Positions 53,476 through 63,149 of a DNA stretch of 64,000 bases are shown here, piece by piece. The stretch lies in NCBI RefSeq assembly GCF_019967995.1, contig NZ_CP065377.1, forward strand, positions 1,116,001-1,180,000, read 5' to 3'. The notes under the pieces are model-generated. The model saw nothing but the letters and a program-made list of their open reading frames with translations, had not been told where the DNA came from and did no database searches. Every line of letters begins with the position of its first letter. Position 1 is the stretch's first letter. This DNA is from Faecalibacterium prausnitzii. Lineage in GTDB: Bacteria > Bacillota > Clostridia > Oscillospirales > Ruminococcaceae. The position numbers and the translations under genes are program-made.

Positions 53476-54108
53476 TCACGGCTCCAGCGCGTCGATGGAC
53501 GCCTGAAGCGTCTGGTAGAATCTGCCGAGGTGGACGCCGTCGAGGAAGCGGTGATTCACCTCTACCGACATCCCCAGCGTCTCGCGGCCTGCGCCGTCCG
53601 GGACGTATTTTCCCCAAGCAATGCGGGGGATGTTGTCGTCGCGGTCAAAATCGCGCTCGTTGGTCAGGGCCGTGAGGTCGAACCAGGGGGTGCAGGAAAA
53701 ATAGATGAGGGCATCCAGCTCTTTGTCGTCCTGGTCGAGGAAGAGAGCCTGTGCCTCGCTGCGGGCCTTGGCGGCGGCGCAGAACTGCTCCAGCATTTCT
53801 TCCTGCGGCAGGGTGACGATGTGAAAATCCTCGCTGCCGGGTTTCAGGTCGGTAAAACTGGGGATGCGCTCGTCCAGTAGATAAACTTCGCCATCCCGGA
53901 TGGTATAGCGGAAGTTCTCCACGGCATTGACGGCGTTCGTCGCGAGATACACGAGCGCATAGTAAAACGAGAGCCCGCGCTGCTTGGTGTAGGCGTGGAG
54001 GTTCGTCACATCCACCCGGAAAGTGACACTGTAAAACGGTTGGGACACCGCCGAGAAAAAGCCGAACTTTTCCGCGCGGGGCCAGGTGGAACGGTCGATC
54101 TTCTGCAT
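53476..54108 (-). CDS. Chloramphenicol-acetyltransferase-like protein (operon gene 3)
   Basis: 210 aa. The CAT fold markers are FSFYYALVYLATNAVN-like helices (LSFYYALVYLATNAVNAVENF) and the active site VEVNHRFLDGVHLGRFY. The usual HHxxxDG reads NHxxxDG: the first His is Asn, while the catalytic second His and the Asp are kept. It may acetylate a small hydroxyl or another acceptor. CAT-like proteins of this kind are common in gut Firmicutes and need not give drug resistance. It is 18 nt downstream of the PAS gene. Confidence 0.85.
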   Translation of the reverse strand: MQKIDRSTWPRAEKFGFFSAVSQPFYSVTFRVDVTNLHAYTKQRGLSFYYALVYLATNAVNAVENFRYTIRDGEVYLLDERIPSFTDLKPGSEDFHIVTLPQEEMLEQFCAAAKARSEAQALFLDQDDKELDALIYFSCTPWFDLTALTNERDFDRDDNIPRIAWGKYVPDGAGRETLGMSVEVNHRFLDGVHLGRFYQTLQASIDALEP

Positions 54109-54126
54109 GGCAATGCTCGCTTTCTC

Positions 54127-54501
54127 TTAAAAGGCGTACCGCTCCATCGTCTCCGGGCTGCGGAACTCGTGCTTTTCGTAGTAGCCGATGAGGGTGCCGT
54201 CGGCGTCCCGCAGGGCGACCATGTAGACGTCCTTGTTCTGCTTTTCGTTGTGATAGGTGTAGATGATGTTGTGCTCCGGGCTGGCCGCGAACCAGTCCAC
54301 GACTTCCTGAATGCGGCTGTTCGAGCTGGCATTGTGGCAGTGGAGCAGGCTGCGGCCGATGAGCGCCGCGCCGCCGTGCTTGGCGTAATTGCGGACGGCG
54401 GCAGGGTTCATGTAGACGATGGTATGGTTCAGGTCACACAGGACGACCGATGCGGTGTCCTGGTCGATGACACTTTTGAAATAGGCGTTCAGGTTTTCCA
54501 T
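54127..54501 (-). CDS. Single PAS-domain protein (operon gene 2)
   Basis: 124 aa, one PAS fold: DTASVVLCDLNHTIVYMNPAAVRNYAKHGG, then LIGRSLLHCHNASSNSRIQEVVDWFAAS, and IIYTYHNEKQNKDVYMVALRDADGTLIGYYEKHEF. The HCHNASS block recalls PAS domains of DUF438-type proteins where a Cys/His pair may bind haem. There is no output domain, so it may sense a ligand and act on a partner. It is 13 nt after the RluA-like gene in the same operon. Confidence 0.8.
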   Translation of the reverse strand: MENLNAYFKSVIDQDTASVVLCDLNHTIVYMNPAAVRNYAKHGGAALIGRSLLHCHNASSNSRIQEVVDWFAASPEHNIIYTYHNEKQNKDVYMVALRDADGTLIGYYEKHEFRSPETMERYAF

Positions 54502-54514
54502 GGAGAGTCTCCTT

Positions 54515-55498
54515 TTATTCTTTGCTCTGGTCCAGCGCGTCGAACTGCTTCAAGATCTGCGGGTCTTTCAGCTTGATGACCTTGCCGGAGAGGTAGTGCA
54601 GGGTGTTCTCCTCCGGGATATCGAGGAAGCGGACGCGGACGGCGCAGAGGGCCTGCGTTTTGGTGCCGGTGCGCTCGTTCATCTTGCGGTTGCCGTATTT
54701 GATATCGCCCAGCACCGGCTTGCCGAGGTAGGCGAGGTGAGCGCGGATCTGGTGCGTCCGCCCGGTGATGAGGCCGATCCTGCACAGCGCGAACGGCCCG
54801 GCGGTGCGCAGAACGTCCACGTCGGTGATGATCTGCTTCCGGCGCTCATCCTGAGACTGGTGCGCGTGGATGCTGACCTTGTTGTTCTTCTCGTCGTGCT
54901 CCCACCAGGCCGTGAAGCGGCCGCTCTGGGGGATGCCCACGGTGATGGTGTAGTATTCCTTTTTGAGCAGATCGGTGCGGATGATCTCGTTCATGTCCCG
55001 CAGAGCGGCGTAGCTCTTGGCTGCGATGACCAGACCCTCGGTGCCGCGGTCCAGCCGGTTGCAGATGCCGGGCTTGAAGCGGTTCTCGCCATGGGGGTCG
55101 TACTCGCCCTTCTGCGCGAGGTACTGGGTGAAGGCGTCCACCAGATTCGCGTCGCCGGTGCGGTCGCTGTGGCAGAGCAGGTGGGTGGGCTTGTAGAGCA
55201 CGGCGATGTTCTCGTCCTCGTAGATGATTGTCACCTTGGGCTGATTGGGCTGCTTTTTGGGGGCTTTCGGTGCGGACTTCGCCCCTTCCGGCGGGAAGAA
55301 CTCGTCGTTGATGTAAAGTTCGATGAGGTCGCCGGCCTGGATGCGGTCTTCGGGGGCGCCTTTTTTGCCGTTGACCTTGATGCGCTTATTGCGGAAGCTC
55401 TTGTACAGCAGACTTGTGGGAAGATCGCGGGTCACGCTCTGTACAAAGCGGGAGAGCCGCACACCGTCGTCGTTGGCGGTCGCAGTGTATTGTTTCAT
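54515..55498 (-). CDS. RluA-family pseudouridine synthase (operon gene 1)
   Basis: 327 aa. N-terminal S4 RNA-binding domain (GVRLSRFVQSVTRDLPTSLLYKSFRNKRIKVNG), then the catalytic motif GICNRLDRGTEGLV, with the nucleophile Asp in RLDRGTEG. The later ITGRTHQIRAHLAYLGKPVLGD segment is typical. It isomerises uridines in rRNA or tRNA; the site is not predictable. The start is set at ATG 55498 (MKQYTATAN), after a weak GAGG; a longer frame to 55516 is possible. Confidence 0.92.
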   Translation of the reverse strand: MKQYTATANDDGVRLSRFVQSVTRDLPTSLLYKSFRNKRIKVNGKKGAPEDRIQAGDLIELYINDEFFPPEGAKSAPKAPKKQPNQPKVTIIYEDENIAVLYKPTHLLCHSDRTGDANLVDAFTQYLAQKGEYDPHGENRFKPGICNRLDRGTEGLVIAAKSYAALRDMNEIIRTDLLKKEYYTITVGIPQSGRFTAWWEHDEKNNKVSIHAHQSQDERRKQIITDVDVLRTAGPFALCRIGLITGRTHQIRAHLAYLGKPVLGDIKYGNRKMNERTGTKTQALCAVRVRFLDIPEENTLHYLSGKVIKLKDPQILKQFDALDQSKE

Positions 55499-55556
55499 TC
55501 TTGTTCTGTTCCTCATGTTGAAGCGCGGATGGGCCGCGCATGGATGTGATAACCTT

Positions 55557-55585
55557 ATAATAAACTACTCGTTTTCTGAAGTCAA
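55557..55585 (-). promoter_or_regulatory. Promoter of the RluA-PAS-CAT-HD operon
   Basis: Minus strand TTGACT (55580-55585), 17-nt spacer, TATTAT (55557-55562). Confidence 0.75.
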
Positions 55586-55607
55586 CGCGAAAATTTAGGC
55601 CGGGCCC

Positions 55608-55635
55608 TTGTGTTTTGCAGAAAATCGGGTACTAT
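55608..55635 (+). promoter_or_regulatory. Candidate radC promoter
   Basis: TTGTGT (55608-55613), 16-nt spacer, TACTAT (55630-55635). Confidence 0.5.
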
Positions 55636-55668
55636 TAAGAGGAGAAAGCGCGCGAAAGGAGCCGACTT

Positions 55669-56394
55669 ATGGCGGAAGATTCAAAGATCCATACCGGGCA
55701 CCGCAGGCGGATGCGCAGCCGGGTGGCAGAGAACGGCTTTGCCAGCCTGGAACCGCATGAGGCGCTGGAATGCCTGCTGTACATCACCAACGCGCGGAAG
55801 AACACGAACCGGATGGCTCACGAGCTCATCGACCGCTTCGGTGATTTTGCCGGGGTGCTGGATGCCTCGGAGGAAGACCTGATGACGGTGGAGGGCGTTG
55901 GCCCGGCCACGGCCCGGATGCTGCATCTGATGCCCGATGTCTGCCGATACTATACCCAGTGCCGCACCGGCAGAAACGGCTGCCTGAAGACGACGGAACA
56001 GCTGGCGGAACACCTGATGGGCCTGTTTGCCGGGGCCGTGCAGGAGCGCGCCCTTCTGCTGGCGCTGGACAGCCGCAGCCGGGTCCGGGCGACGCTCTGG
56101 CTCAAGGACGGCACCAGCGACCGGGTGAGCCTTGCCATCAAAGACGTGGTGGCGGCAGCCTTGAAGGGCGGCACCGACCGGGTCGTGCTCTGCCACAACC
56201 ACCCAAACGGCGTGGCGCTGCCCTCGCGGGAGGACATCCAGGCCACCGAGAACATCGTCCGGGCGCTGGGGCTCGTCCATGTTCTTCTGCGGGACCACAT
56301 CATCCTGACCGAGACGGAGTATTTTTCCATGCGGGAGGAGAACCGCCTGCCGTTCTACGACCTTGCGACCGGGGAGATGTTAAGGCCGTACTGA
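55669..56394 (+). CDS. radC: RadC/JAB-domain protein
   Basis: 241 aa. A helix-hairpin-helix-like N-terminal part (LMTVEGVGPATARMLHLM) precedes the JAMM/MPN+ core: VVLCHNHPNGVALPSREDI, which gives the HxHx(n)SxxD metal site, and LLRDHIILTETEYFSMRE at the end. RadC was long called a repair protein, but its true role is unsettled. Length is normal. The ATG follows AAAGGAG. It precedes uvrB by 361 nt of highly structured sequence. Confidence 0.93.
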   Translation: MAEDSKIHTGHRRRMRSRVAENGFASLEPHEALECLLYITNARKNTNRMAHELIDRFGDFAGVLDASEEDLMTVEGVGPATARMLHLMPDVCRYYTQCRTGRNGCLKTTEQLAEHLMGLFAGAVQERALLLALDSRSRVRATLWLKDGTSDRVSLAIKDVVAAALKGGTDRVVLCHNHPNGVALPSREDIQATENIVRALGLVHVLLRDHIILTETEYFSMREENRLPFYDLATGEMLRPY

Positions 56395-56417
56395 GATGCA
56401 GGAAAGGCCGCATCTCC

Positions 56418-56650
56418 GGGAGCTTTTCCCGGCGGGTCAAAGGGCATTCCATGCCCTCCCCAACGCTTCGCGTCGGGTCCCCACCTCGGATACCCGCCGG
56501 GAAAACTCCCCTCGTGCGGCAGAGTCAGCTGGCAGGATGTCGGGTGGTCTCCCAAGCAAGTGTCCGACGGGTGGGACCCTGTTGCCGCAGGCAATAGGGC
56601 GGGGTATGGAATCCCCGTCTCACTTGCGGGGAGACTGCCCGATGTCCTGC
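56418..56650. repeat. Pair of inverted structured repeats between radC and uvrB
   Basis: Domain 1: GGGAGCTTTTCCCGGCGGGT (56418-56437) pairs with 56492-56510 and encloses two hairpins (56441-56457 and 56459-56477). Domain 2: 56532-56562 pairs with 56621-56650 (tandem G-U pairs tolerated) and encloses two hairpins (56577-56599 and 56601-56616). The core of domain 2, reverse-complemented, is recognisably like domain 1 (ATTCCAT, GTCCC(A)C, CGGA shared). They are two inverted copies of one element. No coding sequence lies in 56395-56755. Confidence 0.75.
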
Positions 56651-56670
56651 TCTGTCCAAAAAACTTCTTG

Positions 56671-56699
56671 TTTACTTTATAAAATAGTTGTGCTATACT
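56671..56699 (+). promoter_or_regulatory. uvrBA promoter
   Basis: TTTACT (56671-56676), 17-nt spacer, TATACT (56694-56699); same hexamers as the prfB promoter. Confidence 0.65.
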
Positions 56700-56722
56700 G
56701 AACACAAAAAGCACAACTATTT
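56682..56722. promoter_or_regulatory. Inverted repeat overlapping the uvrB -10 (candidate operator)
   Basis: AAATAGTTGTGC (56682-56693) and GCACAACTATTT (56711-56722) form a perfect 12-bp inverted repeat, with the -10 box and likely start site between the arms. It does not match the Gram-positive LexA box pattern GAACN4GTTC. Confidence 0.5.
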
Positions 56723-56755
56723 GTGGTTCCATGACAATCGAAAGGAGAGAGCGGC

Positions 56756-58813
56756 ATGGCAGATGAAACCTTCCATCTGGTCTCGGACTATGCCCCGATG
56801 GGCGACCAGCCGCAGGCCATCCAGCAGCTTGTGGAGGGTGTGGAGCGCGGCGACCGCTGCCAGACCCTGCTGGGTGTGACCGGCAGCGGCAAGACCTTCA
56901 CCATGGCGAACGTGATCGCCCAGTGCAACCGCCCCACGCTGGTGCTGGCCCACAATAAAACGCTGGCGGCGCAGCTCTGCACCGAGTTCCGGTCGTTTTT
57001 CCCGGACAATGCGGTGGAGTATTTCGTGTCCTACTACGATTACTACCAGCCCGAAGCCTATATCCCCAGCACGGATACCTATATTGAAAAGGACAGCGCC
57101 ATCAACGATGAGATCGACCGCCTGCGCCACTCGGCCACGGCGGCGCTGTCGGAGCGGCGGGATGTTATCATCGTGGCGTCGGTGTCCTGCATCTACTCGC
57201 TGGGCGACCCCATCGACTACCGCAGCATGGTCATCAGCCTGCGCCCCGGCATGGAGATGGAGCGCGATGTGCTGTGCAAGCGGCTGGTGGACCTGCAATA
57301 TGAGCGCAACGACATCAATTTTATCCGCAACAAGTTCCGTGTCCACGGCGACACGGTGGACATCTACCTGGCCTATATGAGCGATCTGGCCATCCGGGTG
57401 GAGTTTTTTGGGGACGAGATCGACCGCATCGTCGAGTTCAACCCTGTCACCGGGGCCAAGCAGAACGTGGTCAAGCATGTGGCAATCTTCCCGGCCAGCC
57501 ACTATATCGTCAGCGCCGAAAAAAAGGCGAAGGCACTGGAAAAGATCCGCGCCGAGTGCGACGCGCAGGTCAAACAGTTCACTTCCGAGGGCAAGCTCAT
57601 CGAGGCCCAGCGCATCCAGCAGCGGACGAATTACGACATCGAGATGCTGACCGAGGTCGGCATGTGCAAGGGCATCGAGAACTATTCGGCGGTGCTGTCG
57701 GGCCGTGCGCCGGGCAGTATGCCGACCACCCTGCTGGATTATTTCCCGGAGGATTTTCTGCTCTTCGTGGACGAGAGCCATGTCACCCTGCCCCAGGTCC
57801 GCGCCATGTACGGCGGCGATTTTGCCCGCAAGAAAACGCTGGTGGAGTATGGCTTCCGCCTGCCCTCGGCGTTTGACAACCGCCCGCTCAAATTCGAAGA
57901 GGTGGAGTCGAAGCTGAACCAGATCGTGTTCGTGTCGGCTACGCCCGGCGAGTATGAGCGGAAGAACAGCACGCAGATCGCGCAGCAGGTCATCCGGCCC
58001 ACCGGCCTGCTGGACCCGCTCATCTCGGTGCGCCCGGTCGAGGGCCAGGTGACCGACCTGCTGGGCGAGATCAACGCCCGCACGGCGAAAAATGAACGGG
58101 TCCTCGTCACGACCCTGACCAAGAAAATGGCTGAAGACCTGACCGACTTTTTGACCGAACAGGGCGTCAAGGTCAAGTATATGCACCACGAGGTGGACAC
58201 CTTCGAGCGGATGGAGATCATCAAGGACCTCCGCCTCGGCTCCATTGATGTGGTGGTGGGCATCAACCTGCTGCGCGAGGGTCTGGACCTGCCGGAAGTC
58301 AGCCTCGTTGCCATCCTGGATGCCGACAAGGAAGGCTTCCTCCGCAGTGAGACGAGCCTGATCCAGACCATTGGCCGCGCCGCCCGCAACGCGGAGGGTC
58401 TGGTCATCATGTATGCGGACGAGGTGACGGACAGCATGGAGCGCGCCATCACCGAGACCGAACGCCGCCGCGCCATCCAGATGGCATACAACGAGTCCCA
58501 CGGCATCGTGCCCCGGACCATCGTCAAGGCCATCCCGGATTCCATCGAGATCAGCGACAAGGCCGAGAACGCGAAGATGAACACCCGGCGGATGGGCAAG
58601 CTGGAGCGGGAAGCCGCCATCGACCGGCTGACCCGCGAGATGAAGGAAGCCGCCAAGCTGCTGGAATTTGAGCATGCGGCCTTCCTGCGCGACCAGATCG
58701 ACCGCCTGCGCCGGGGTGAGAACCCTACCGTGGACTCGGCTGCCGAGACCGAGCGCAAACAGAACCATGCACAGACACAGAGAAGAGGGAGAAAGTACCT
58801 TGGCAAACGATAA
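56756..58813 (+). CDS. uvrB: UvrABC excinuclease subunit B
   Basis: 685 aa. Walker [12 protein letters not shown] near residue 40, beta-hairpin region [12 protein letters not shown], motif II DESHV, and helicase motifs [12 protein letters not shown] and QTIGRAARN. The UVR motif at the C-terminus ([28 protein letters not shown]) contacts UvrC. It verifies DNA damage handed over by UvrA. The ATG follows AAAGGAGAG. Its last 14 nt overlap the uvrA TTG start. Confidence 0.98.
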   Translation: MADETFHLVSDYAPMGDQPQAIQQLVEGVERGDRCQTLLGVTGSGKTFTMANVIAQCNRPTLVLAHNKTLAAQLCTEFRSFFPDNAVEYFVSYYDYYQPEAYIPSTDTYIEKDSAINDEIDRLRHSATAALSERRDVIIVASVSCIYSLGDPIDYRSMVISLRPGMEMERDVLCKRLVDLQYERNDINFIRNKFRVHGDTVDIYLAYMSDLAIRVEFFGDEIDRIVEFNPVTGAKQNVVKHVAIFPASHYIVSAEKKAKALEKIRAECDAQVKQFTSEGKLIEAQRIQQRTNYDIEMLTEVGMCKGIENYSAVLSGRAPGSMPTTLLDYFPEDFLLFVDESHVTLPQVRAMYGGDFARKKTLVEYGFRLPSAFDNRPLKFEEVESKLNQIVFVSATPGEYERKNSTQIAQQVIRPTGLLDPLISVRPVEGQVTDLLGEINARTAKNERVLVTTLTKKMAEDLTDFLTEQGVKVKYMHHEVDTFERMEIIKDLRLGSIDVVVGINLLREGLDLPEVSLVAILDADKEGFLRSETSLIQTIGRAARNAEGLVIMYADEVTDSMERAITETERRRAIQMAYNESHGIVPRTIVKAIPDSIEISDKAENAKMNTRRMGKLEREAAIDRLTREMKEAAKLLEFEHAAFLRDQIDRLRRGENPTVDSAAETERKQNHAQTQRRGRKYLGKR

Positions 58814-61733
58814 GATCGTCATCAAAGGCGCACGGGAGCACAACCTGAAAAATGTCAATTTGACCCTCCCGCGCGAAAAACTCATCGTCATGACCGGTTT
58901 GTCCGGTTCGGGCAAGTCGAGCCTTGCCTTTGATACCATTTATGCCGACGGCCAGCGCCGCTACGTCGAGAGCCTGTCCAGCTACGCCCGGATGTTCCTG
59001 GGCCGGATGGACAAGCCCGATGTGGACGAGATCACTGGCCTGTCGCCGGCCATTTCCATCGACCAGAAGACCACGAGCCACAACCCGCGTTCCACCGTGG
59101 GCACTGTGACCGAGATCTACGATTATCTGCGCCTTTTATATGCCCGCGTGGGTGTGCCTCACTGCCCGGTCTGCGGCCGGGTCATCAGCCAGCAGACTGT
59201 GGATGAAATGGTGGATGCTGTCCTGAAACTGGACGAAGGCACGAAGTTTCAGGTGCTGGCTCCGGTCGTCCGCCAGCGCAAGGGCACCCAGCAGAAGGAG
59301 CTGGACGCAGCTCGCCGGGGCGGCTACTCCCGTGTCCGCATCGACGGGGATCTCTATGACCTCGACGAGGAGATCACGCTGGAAAAGAACATCAAGCACA
59401 CGGTGGAGATCGTCGTGGACCGCCTCGCCATGCGCAAGGGCATCCGGGGCCGCCTGGCTGACTCGCTGGAAACGGCTCTGGCTCTGACCGGCGGCATCGC
59501 AGAGGTGGATGTCATCGGCGGCGAGTGCATGACCTTCAGCCAGAACTTTGCCTGCCCGGAACACGGCATCTCCATCAGCGACCTGTCGCCCCGGCTGTTC
59601 TCCTTCAACAACCCGCTGGGTGCCTGCGAAAAGTGCACCGGCCTGGGCACGTTCATGCGGGTGGACGAGGAGCGCATCCTGCCCAACCGGAGCCTGTCCA
59701 TCCGGCAGGGAGCCATCAAGGCCAGCGGCTGGTATTACGCCGAAGGCTCCGTCAGCGAGATGTACTATCTTGGTCTGGGAAAAAAGTACGGTTTCACGCT
59801 GGATACGCCCATCAATGAGATGAGCACGGAGGCCGTCAACGCCCTTTTGTACGGCACCAACGGCGAAAAGATCGAGATGCACCGCACCAACGAGTTCGGC
59901 AGCGGCGTCTACTACAACACCTTTGAGGGCATCGTCGAAAATCTGGAGCGCCGCTTCCGCGAGACGAACAGCGAGTGGATGAAGGAGGAGATCGGCAGCT
60001 TCATGTCCGGCGTCGAGTGCCCGGACTGCCATGGCCGCCGCCTGAAGCCGGTAGTGCTGGCCGTGACCATCGGGGACAAGAACATCAGCGAATTCTGCGA
60101 GATGTCCATCCGGGATGAACTGCGCTTCATCGCGGAAAATGAGCCGAATCTGACCGAAAAGCAGAAACAGATCGGCGGGCAGATCATGAAGGAGATCAAG
60201 AACCGCCTGCAATTTTTGCAGAGTGTGGGTCTGGATTACCTGACGCTGGCCCGCTCAGCAGGCACACTGTCCGGCGGCGAGAGCCAGCGCATCCGCTTGA
60301 CCACCCAGATCGGCAGTGCGCTGTCCGGTGTGCTGTATGTTCTGGACGAGCCCAGCATCGGCCTGCACCAGCGCGACAACGACAAGCTCATTGCGACCCT
60401 GAAGGATCTGCGCGACCTGGGCAATACGGTCATCGTGGTCGAACACGACGAGGATACCATGCGCAGCGCCGATTATATCGTGGATGTCGGCCCCGGTGCT
60501 GGCGTCCACGGCGGCGAGATCGTGGCAGCCGGCACGGTGAAGGACATCTGCAAGGCCAAGCGAAGCATTACCGGCGACTATCTGTCCGGCCGCAAGCGCA
60601 TCCCGGTGCCGGAGATCCGCCGCGCAGGGAATGGCAGCTGCCTGACCGTGAAGGGGGCCCGCGAGAACAACCTGCGCAACATCGACGTCCGTTTCCCGCT
60701 GGGCGAGTTCATCTGCGTCACAGGCATTTCCGGTTCGGGCAAGTCGAGCCTCATCAACGAGATCCTGTACAAGACGCTGGCCAGCGAGCTGAACGGTGCC
60801 CGCGCCCGCGCAGGCAAGTGCGATGGGGTAGAGGGGCTGGAATTTGTCGATAAGGTCATCGGCATCGACCAGCAGCCCATTGGCCGCACCCCGCGCTCCA
60901 ACCCGGCCACTTATACCGGCGTGTTCAACGACATCCGCGCCGTTTTCGCCGAGACGCAGGACGCCAAGATGCGCGGCTACGGCCCCGGACGGTTCAGCTT
61001 CAACGTCAAGGGCGGCCGCTGTGAGGCCTGCGAGGGCAACGGCATCCTGCAGATCGAGATGCACTTTTTGCCGGACGTCTACGTCCCCTGCGAGGTGTGC
61101 AAGGGCGCCCGCTACAACCGCGAGACGCTGGAGGTGAAGTACAAGGAAAAGACCATCTCCGACGTGCTGAACATGACGGTGGAAGAGGCAGTGGTCTTCT
61201 TTGCCAACCAGCCCAAGATCGCCCGCAAGCTGCAGACGCTGCTGGATGTGGGCCTGGGGTACGTGACCCTGGGGCAGAGCGCCACGACTCTTTCGGGCGG
61301 CGAGGCGCAGCGGGTGAAGCTGGCCAATGAGCTGGCCCGCCGCGGCACCGGCAAGACGGTGTATATCCTCGACGAGCCGACCACCGGTCTGCACATTGCC
61401 GATGTCCACCGCCTCATTGAGGTGCTGCAGAAACTGGTGGATGCGGGCAACACCGTCATCGTCATCGAGCACAACCTCGACCTCATCAAATGCGCAGACC
61501 ACATCATCGACCTCGGCCCCGAAGGCGGCAGCGCAGGCGGCCTGGTCATCGCAGAGGGCACCCCGGAGCAGGTGGCCGAAACAGAGGGCAGCTTCACGGG
61601 CCAATATCTCAAGCCGCTGCTGGAAAAGGACAAGCTGCTGCGCCAGCAGGAGGCCGAGGCAGCACAGAACGCGCCCGCCGCAAAGAAATCAAAAAAGAAA
61701 GAACGTACTCTAGAGGATTTTACAAAAATCTGA
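58800..61733 (+). CDS. uvrA: UvrABC excinuclease subunit A
   Basis: 977 aa dimeric ABC ATPase. Two ATP sites ([10 protein letters not shown] and [10 protein letters not shown]), two signatures ([11 protein letters not shown] and [11 protein letters not shown]), and zinc modules [15 protein letters not shown] and [11 protein letters not shown]...[10 protein letters not shown]. It finds lesions and loads UvrB. The start is TTG at 58800 (TTG GCA AAC GAT AAG), after a GAGGGA site inside the 3' end of uvrB; an overlap of 14 nt points to coupled translation. The upstream frame without that site is not coding. A Lys/Ala-rich tail ends the protein. Confidence 0.97.
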   Translation: MANDKIVIKGAREHNLKNVNLTLPREKLIVMTGLSGSGKSSLAFDTIYADGQRRYVESLSSYARMFLGRMDKPDVDEITGLSPAISIDQKTTSHNPRSTVGTVTEIYDYLRLLYARVGVPHCPVCGRVISQQTVDEMVDAVLKLDEGTKFQVLAPVVRQRKGTQQKELDAARRGGYSRVRIDGDLYDLDEEITLEKNIKHTVEIVVDRLAMRKGIRGRLADSLETALALTGGIAEVDVIGGECMTFSQNFACPEHGISISDLSPRLFSFNNPLGACEKCTGLGTFMRVDEERILPNRSLSIRQGAIKASGWYYAEGSVSEMYYLGLGKKYGFTLDTPINEMSTEAVNALLYGTNGEKIEMHRTNEFGSGVYYNTFEGIVENLERRFRETNSEWMKEEIGSFMSGVECPDCHGRRLKPVVLAVTIGDKNISEFCEMSIRDELRFIAENEPNLTEKQKQIGGQIMKEIKNRLQFLQSVGLDYLTLARSAGTLSGGESQRIRLTTQIGSALSGVLYVLDEPSIGLHQRDNDKLIATLKDLRDLGNTVIVVEHDEDTMRSADYIVDVGPGAGVHGGEIVAAGTVKDICKAKRSITGDYLSGRKRIPVPEIRRAGNGSCLTVKGARENNLRNIDVRFPLGEFICVTGISGSGKSSLINEILYKTLASELNGARARAGKCDGVEGLEFVDKVIGIDQQPIGRTPRSNPATYTGVFNDIRAVFAETQDAKMRGYGPGRFSFNVKGGRCEACEGNGILQIEMHFLPDVYVPCEVCKGARYNRETLEVKYKEKTISDVLNMTVEEAVVFFANQPKIARKLQTLLDVGLGYVTLGQSATTLSGGEAQRVKLANELARRGTGKTVYILDEPTTGLHIADVHRLIEVLQKLVDAGNTVIVIEHNLDLIKCADHIIDLGPEGGSAGGLVIAEGTPEQVAETEGSFTGQYLKPLLEKDKLLRQQEAEAAQNAPAAKKSKKKERTLEDFTKI

Positions 61734-61751
61734 AAAAATTTCAAAAATCTG

Positions 61752-61780
61752 TTGACAAACACCCGTGATTCGCGTATAAT
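61752..61780 (+). promoter_or_regulatory. tRNA-Pro promoter
   Basis: Perfect TTGACA (61752-61757), 17-nt spacer, perfect TATAAT (61775-61780), right after the uvrA stop. Confidence 0.93.
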
Positions 61781-61823
61781 ATTTCCTGTCGCCACGCTTC
61801 GGTAGGGAAGCGGCGGTCGATAT

Positions 61824-61901
61824 CCGGGTGTAGCGCAGTTTTGGTAGCGCGCTTGAATGGGGTTCAAGAGGCCGTGAGTTCGATTCTCGCCACTCGGACC
61901 A
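61824..61901 (+). tRNA. tRNA-Pro (GGG)
   Basis: 78 nt including an encoded CCA. Acceptor 7 bp (61824-61830 with 61891-61897, one G-U), D-arm GCGC/GCGC, anticodon stem CTTGA/TCAAG around loop ATGGGGT with anticodon GGG (61859-61861), T-arm GTGAG-TTCGATT-CTCGC, discriminator A, CCA at 61899-61901. The 3' end is a common target of integrases, and one lies next door. Confidence 0.95.
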
Positions 61902-61902
61902 T

Positions 61903-61942
61903 AAATCCAACGATTTCACGTTAGAAATCGTTGGATTTTTTT
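61903..61942 (+). terminator. Terminator of the tRNA gene
   Basis: Perfect 15-bp stem AAATCCAACGATTTC/GAAATCGTTGGATTT (61903-61938) then T4. The motif CCAACGATTT recurs at 61992-62001. Confidence 0.9.
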
Positions 61943-61965
61943 GTTTGTAGGCTGACCTCATTTGG

Positions 61966-61989
61966 TTTTGACCACAATTTTGACCACAA
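61966..61989. repeat. Tandem 12-bp repeat near the integrase end
   Basis: TTTTGACCACAA occurs twice without a gap (61966-61977, 61978-61989), between the tRNA terminator and the integrase stop. It may be an arm-type binding site for the recombinase. Confidence 0.7.
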
Positions 61990-62035
61990 TGCCAACGATT
62001 TTATCTGGTCTAATTAGTGCCGTTCCGTCCAATTT

Positions 62036-63133
62036 TCAGGCCGAAAACGCCTCACTGAACAACTGGATCGCACTCTGCCGAATGGATTCCTGAACATGGA
62101 GATAATGCTCAGTCATCTCGGTATCGGCGTGGCCTACGATACTCTGGATGGTCTGGATATCCACGCCCAATGCCTGCATCTGCGACACATAGGTGTGGCG
62201 GCAGCTGTGCGGCGTGAGCAAGCGGACATCGCCCGCTTCTTCCAGAGATTTGCGGAATACATCCCGGAAATGGGTGGGATTGCAGGGCAAGCCGGTTTTG
62301 GGACTTTCCCAGATGAACTGGTCGGTGGTATCCCGCAGCTTGATGGCACATGAGCGGACATTCAGCGGCACCGGAATATCCCGGATACTGTCTTTGGATT
62401 TCGGACTGCCAATGCTGACTGTACCTTTTACGACCTTTACTGCCTGCCGGATGTGAATGACAGAGCCATCTTCTTCAATAAACTGCGGCTCCAAAGCCAG
62501 AAGTTCCTGCATTCTCATTCCAGTGCCGAGTAAAAGCCGAATGCTCAATCCCATGCGGTCATCAGGCAGCACCTTCATCAGGTGTGCGACTTCCGCTGTG
62601 GTAAAGGCTTCCTTGCGTTTTGCGGTACCGGATGCCCGCATCTTTTCAGCAAGCCGGACCGGGTTGCGGCGCACAAGGTCATTGGCTTCTGCCTTTTGAA
62701 AGATCTGGTAGAGCATCCCTCGTGCCTTGCTGATGTAAGAATCCGAGCGGCCATCGCGCCGCATCCCTTTCAGGAAGATTTCGATGTCGATGGGGCGTAT
62801 GACGGTCAAGGGGCGATGATAAAATCCCTCTTTGAGCATTTTCAGGCAGTATTTGTAGCTTTCCTGTGTCGTGGGAGCGATATTATCCCTGTGACCCTCG
62901 AACCATGTATCAGCCCAATCCTCAAAGTACAGGATCGTGTCCAGCTGGACACCGCTGATAAGCGCATCCTGATACTCTTTCAGTTTGAGCTTGACCTCCT
63001 TCTGGGTCTTGCCATAGAAGGTCTTGAAGCGCGGCGAACCATCTTTCTGGTAGCCGTCCATCATACGTAATTCCCAGCGACCATCGCTGCGGTGGCGAAG
63101 CGTACCCTCGCCGTGTGAACGTTTGCTTGGCAT
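62036..63133 (-). CDS. Tyrosine recombinase / site-specific integrase
   Basis: 365 aa, complete. N-terminal AP2/SAM-like region (RWELRMMDGYQKDGSPRFKTFYGKTQKEV), core-binding helices, and the catalytic set R207 (GTGMRMQELL), H309-x-x-R312 (HSCRHTYVS), H335 (GHAD) and Y344 (TEHYLHV). The stop faces tRNA-Pro, as in elements that enter the tRNA 3' end. Codon use looks less GC-rich than its neighbours. The ATG follows AAGGAGGCAAT. No xis, relaxase or phage gene is in the window, so the rest of the element is lost or lies elsewhere. Confidence 0.95.
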   Translation of the reverse strand: MPSKRSHGEGTLRHRSDGRWELRMMDGYQKDGSPRFKTFYGKTQKEVKLKLKEYQDALISGVQLDTILYFEDWADTWFEGHRDNIAPTTQESYKYCLKMLKEGFYHRPLTVIRPIDIEIFLKGMRRDGRSDSYISKARGMLYQIFQKAEANDLVRRNPVRLAEKMRASGTAKRKEAFTTAEVAHLMKVLPDDRMGLSIRLLLGTGMRMQELLALEPQFIEEDGSVIHIRQAVKVVKGTVSIGSPKSKDSIRDIPVPLNVRSCAIKLRDTTDQFIWESPKTGLPCNPTHFRDVFRKSLEEAGDVRLLTPHSCRHTYVSQMQALGVDIQTIQSIVGHADTEMTEHYLHVQESIRQSAIQLFSEAFSA

Positions 63134-63149
63134 ATTGCCTCCTTCCTGA

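Noticed and set aside
53476..54108. Chloramphenicol resistance gene
   Set aside because: The active-site block is altered (NHxxxDG) and it sits in a housekeeping operon, so resistance is not claimed.
56682..56722. LexA/SOS box
   Set aside because: The inverted repeat does not match GAACN4GTTC.
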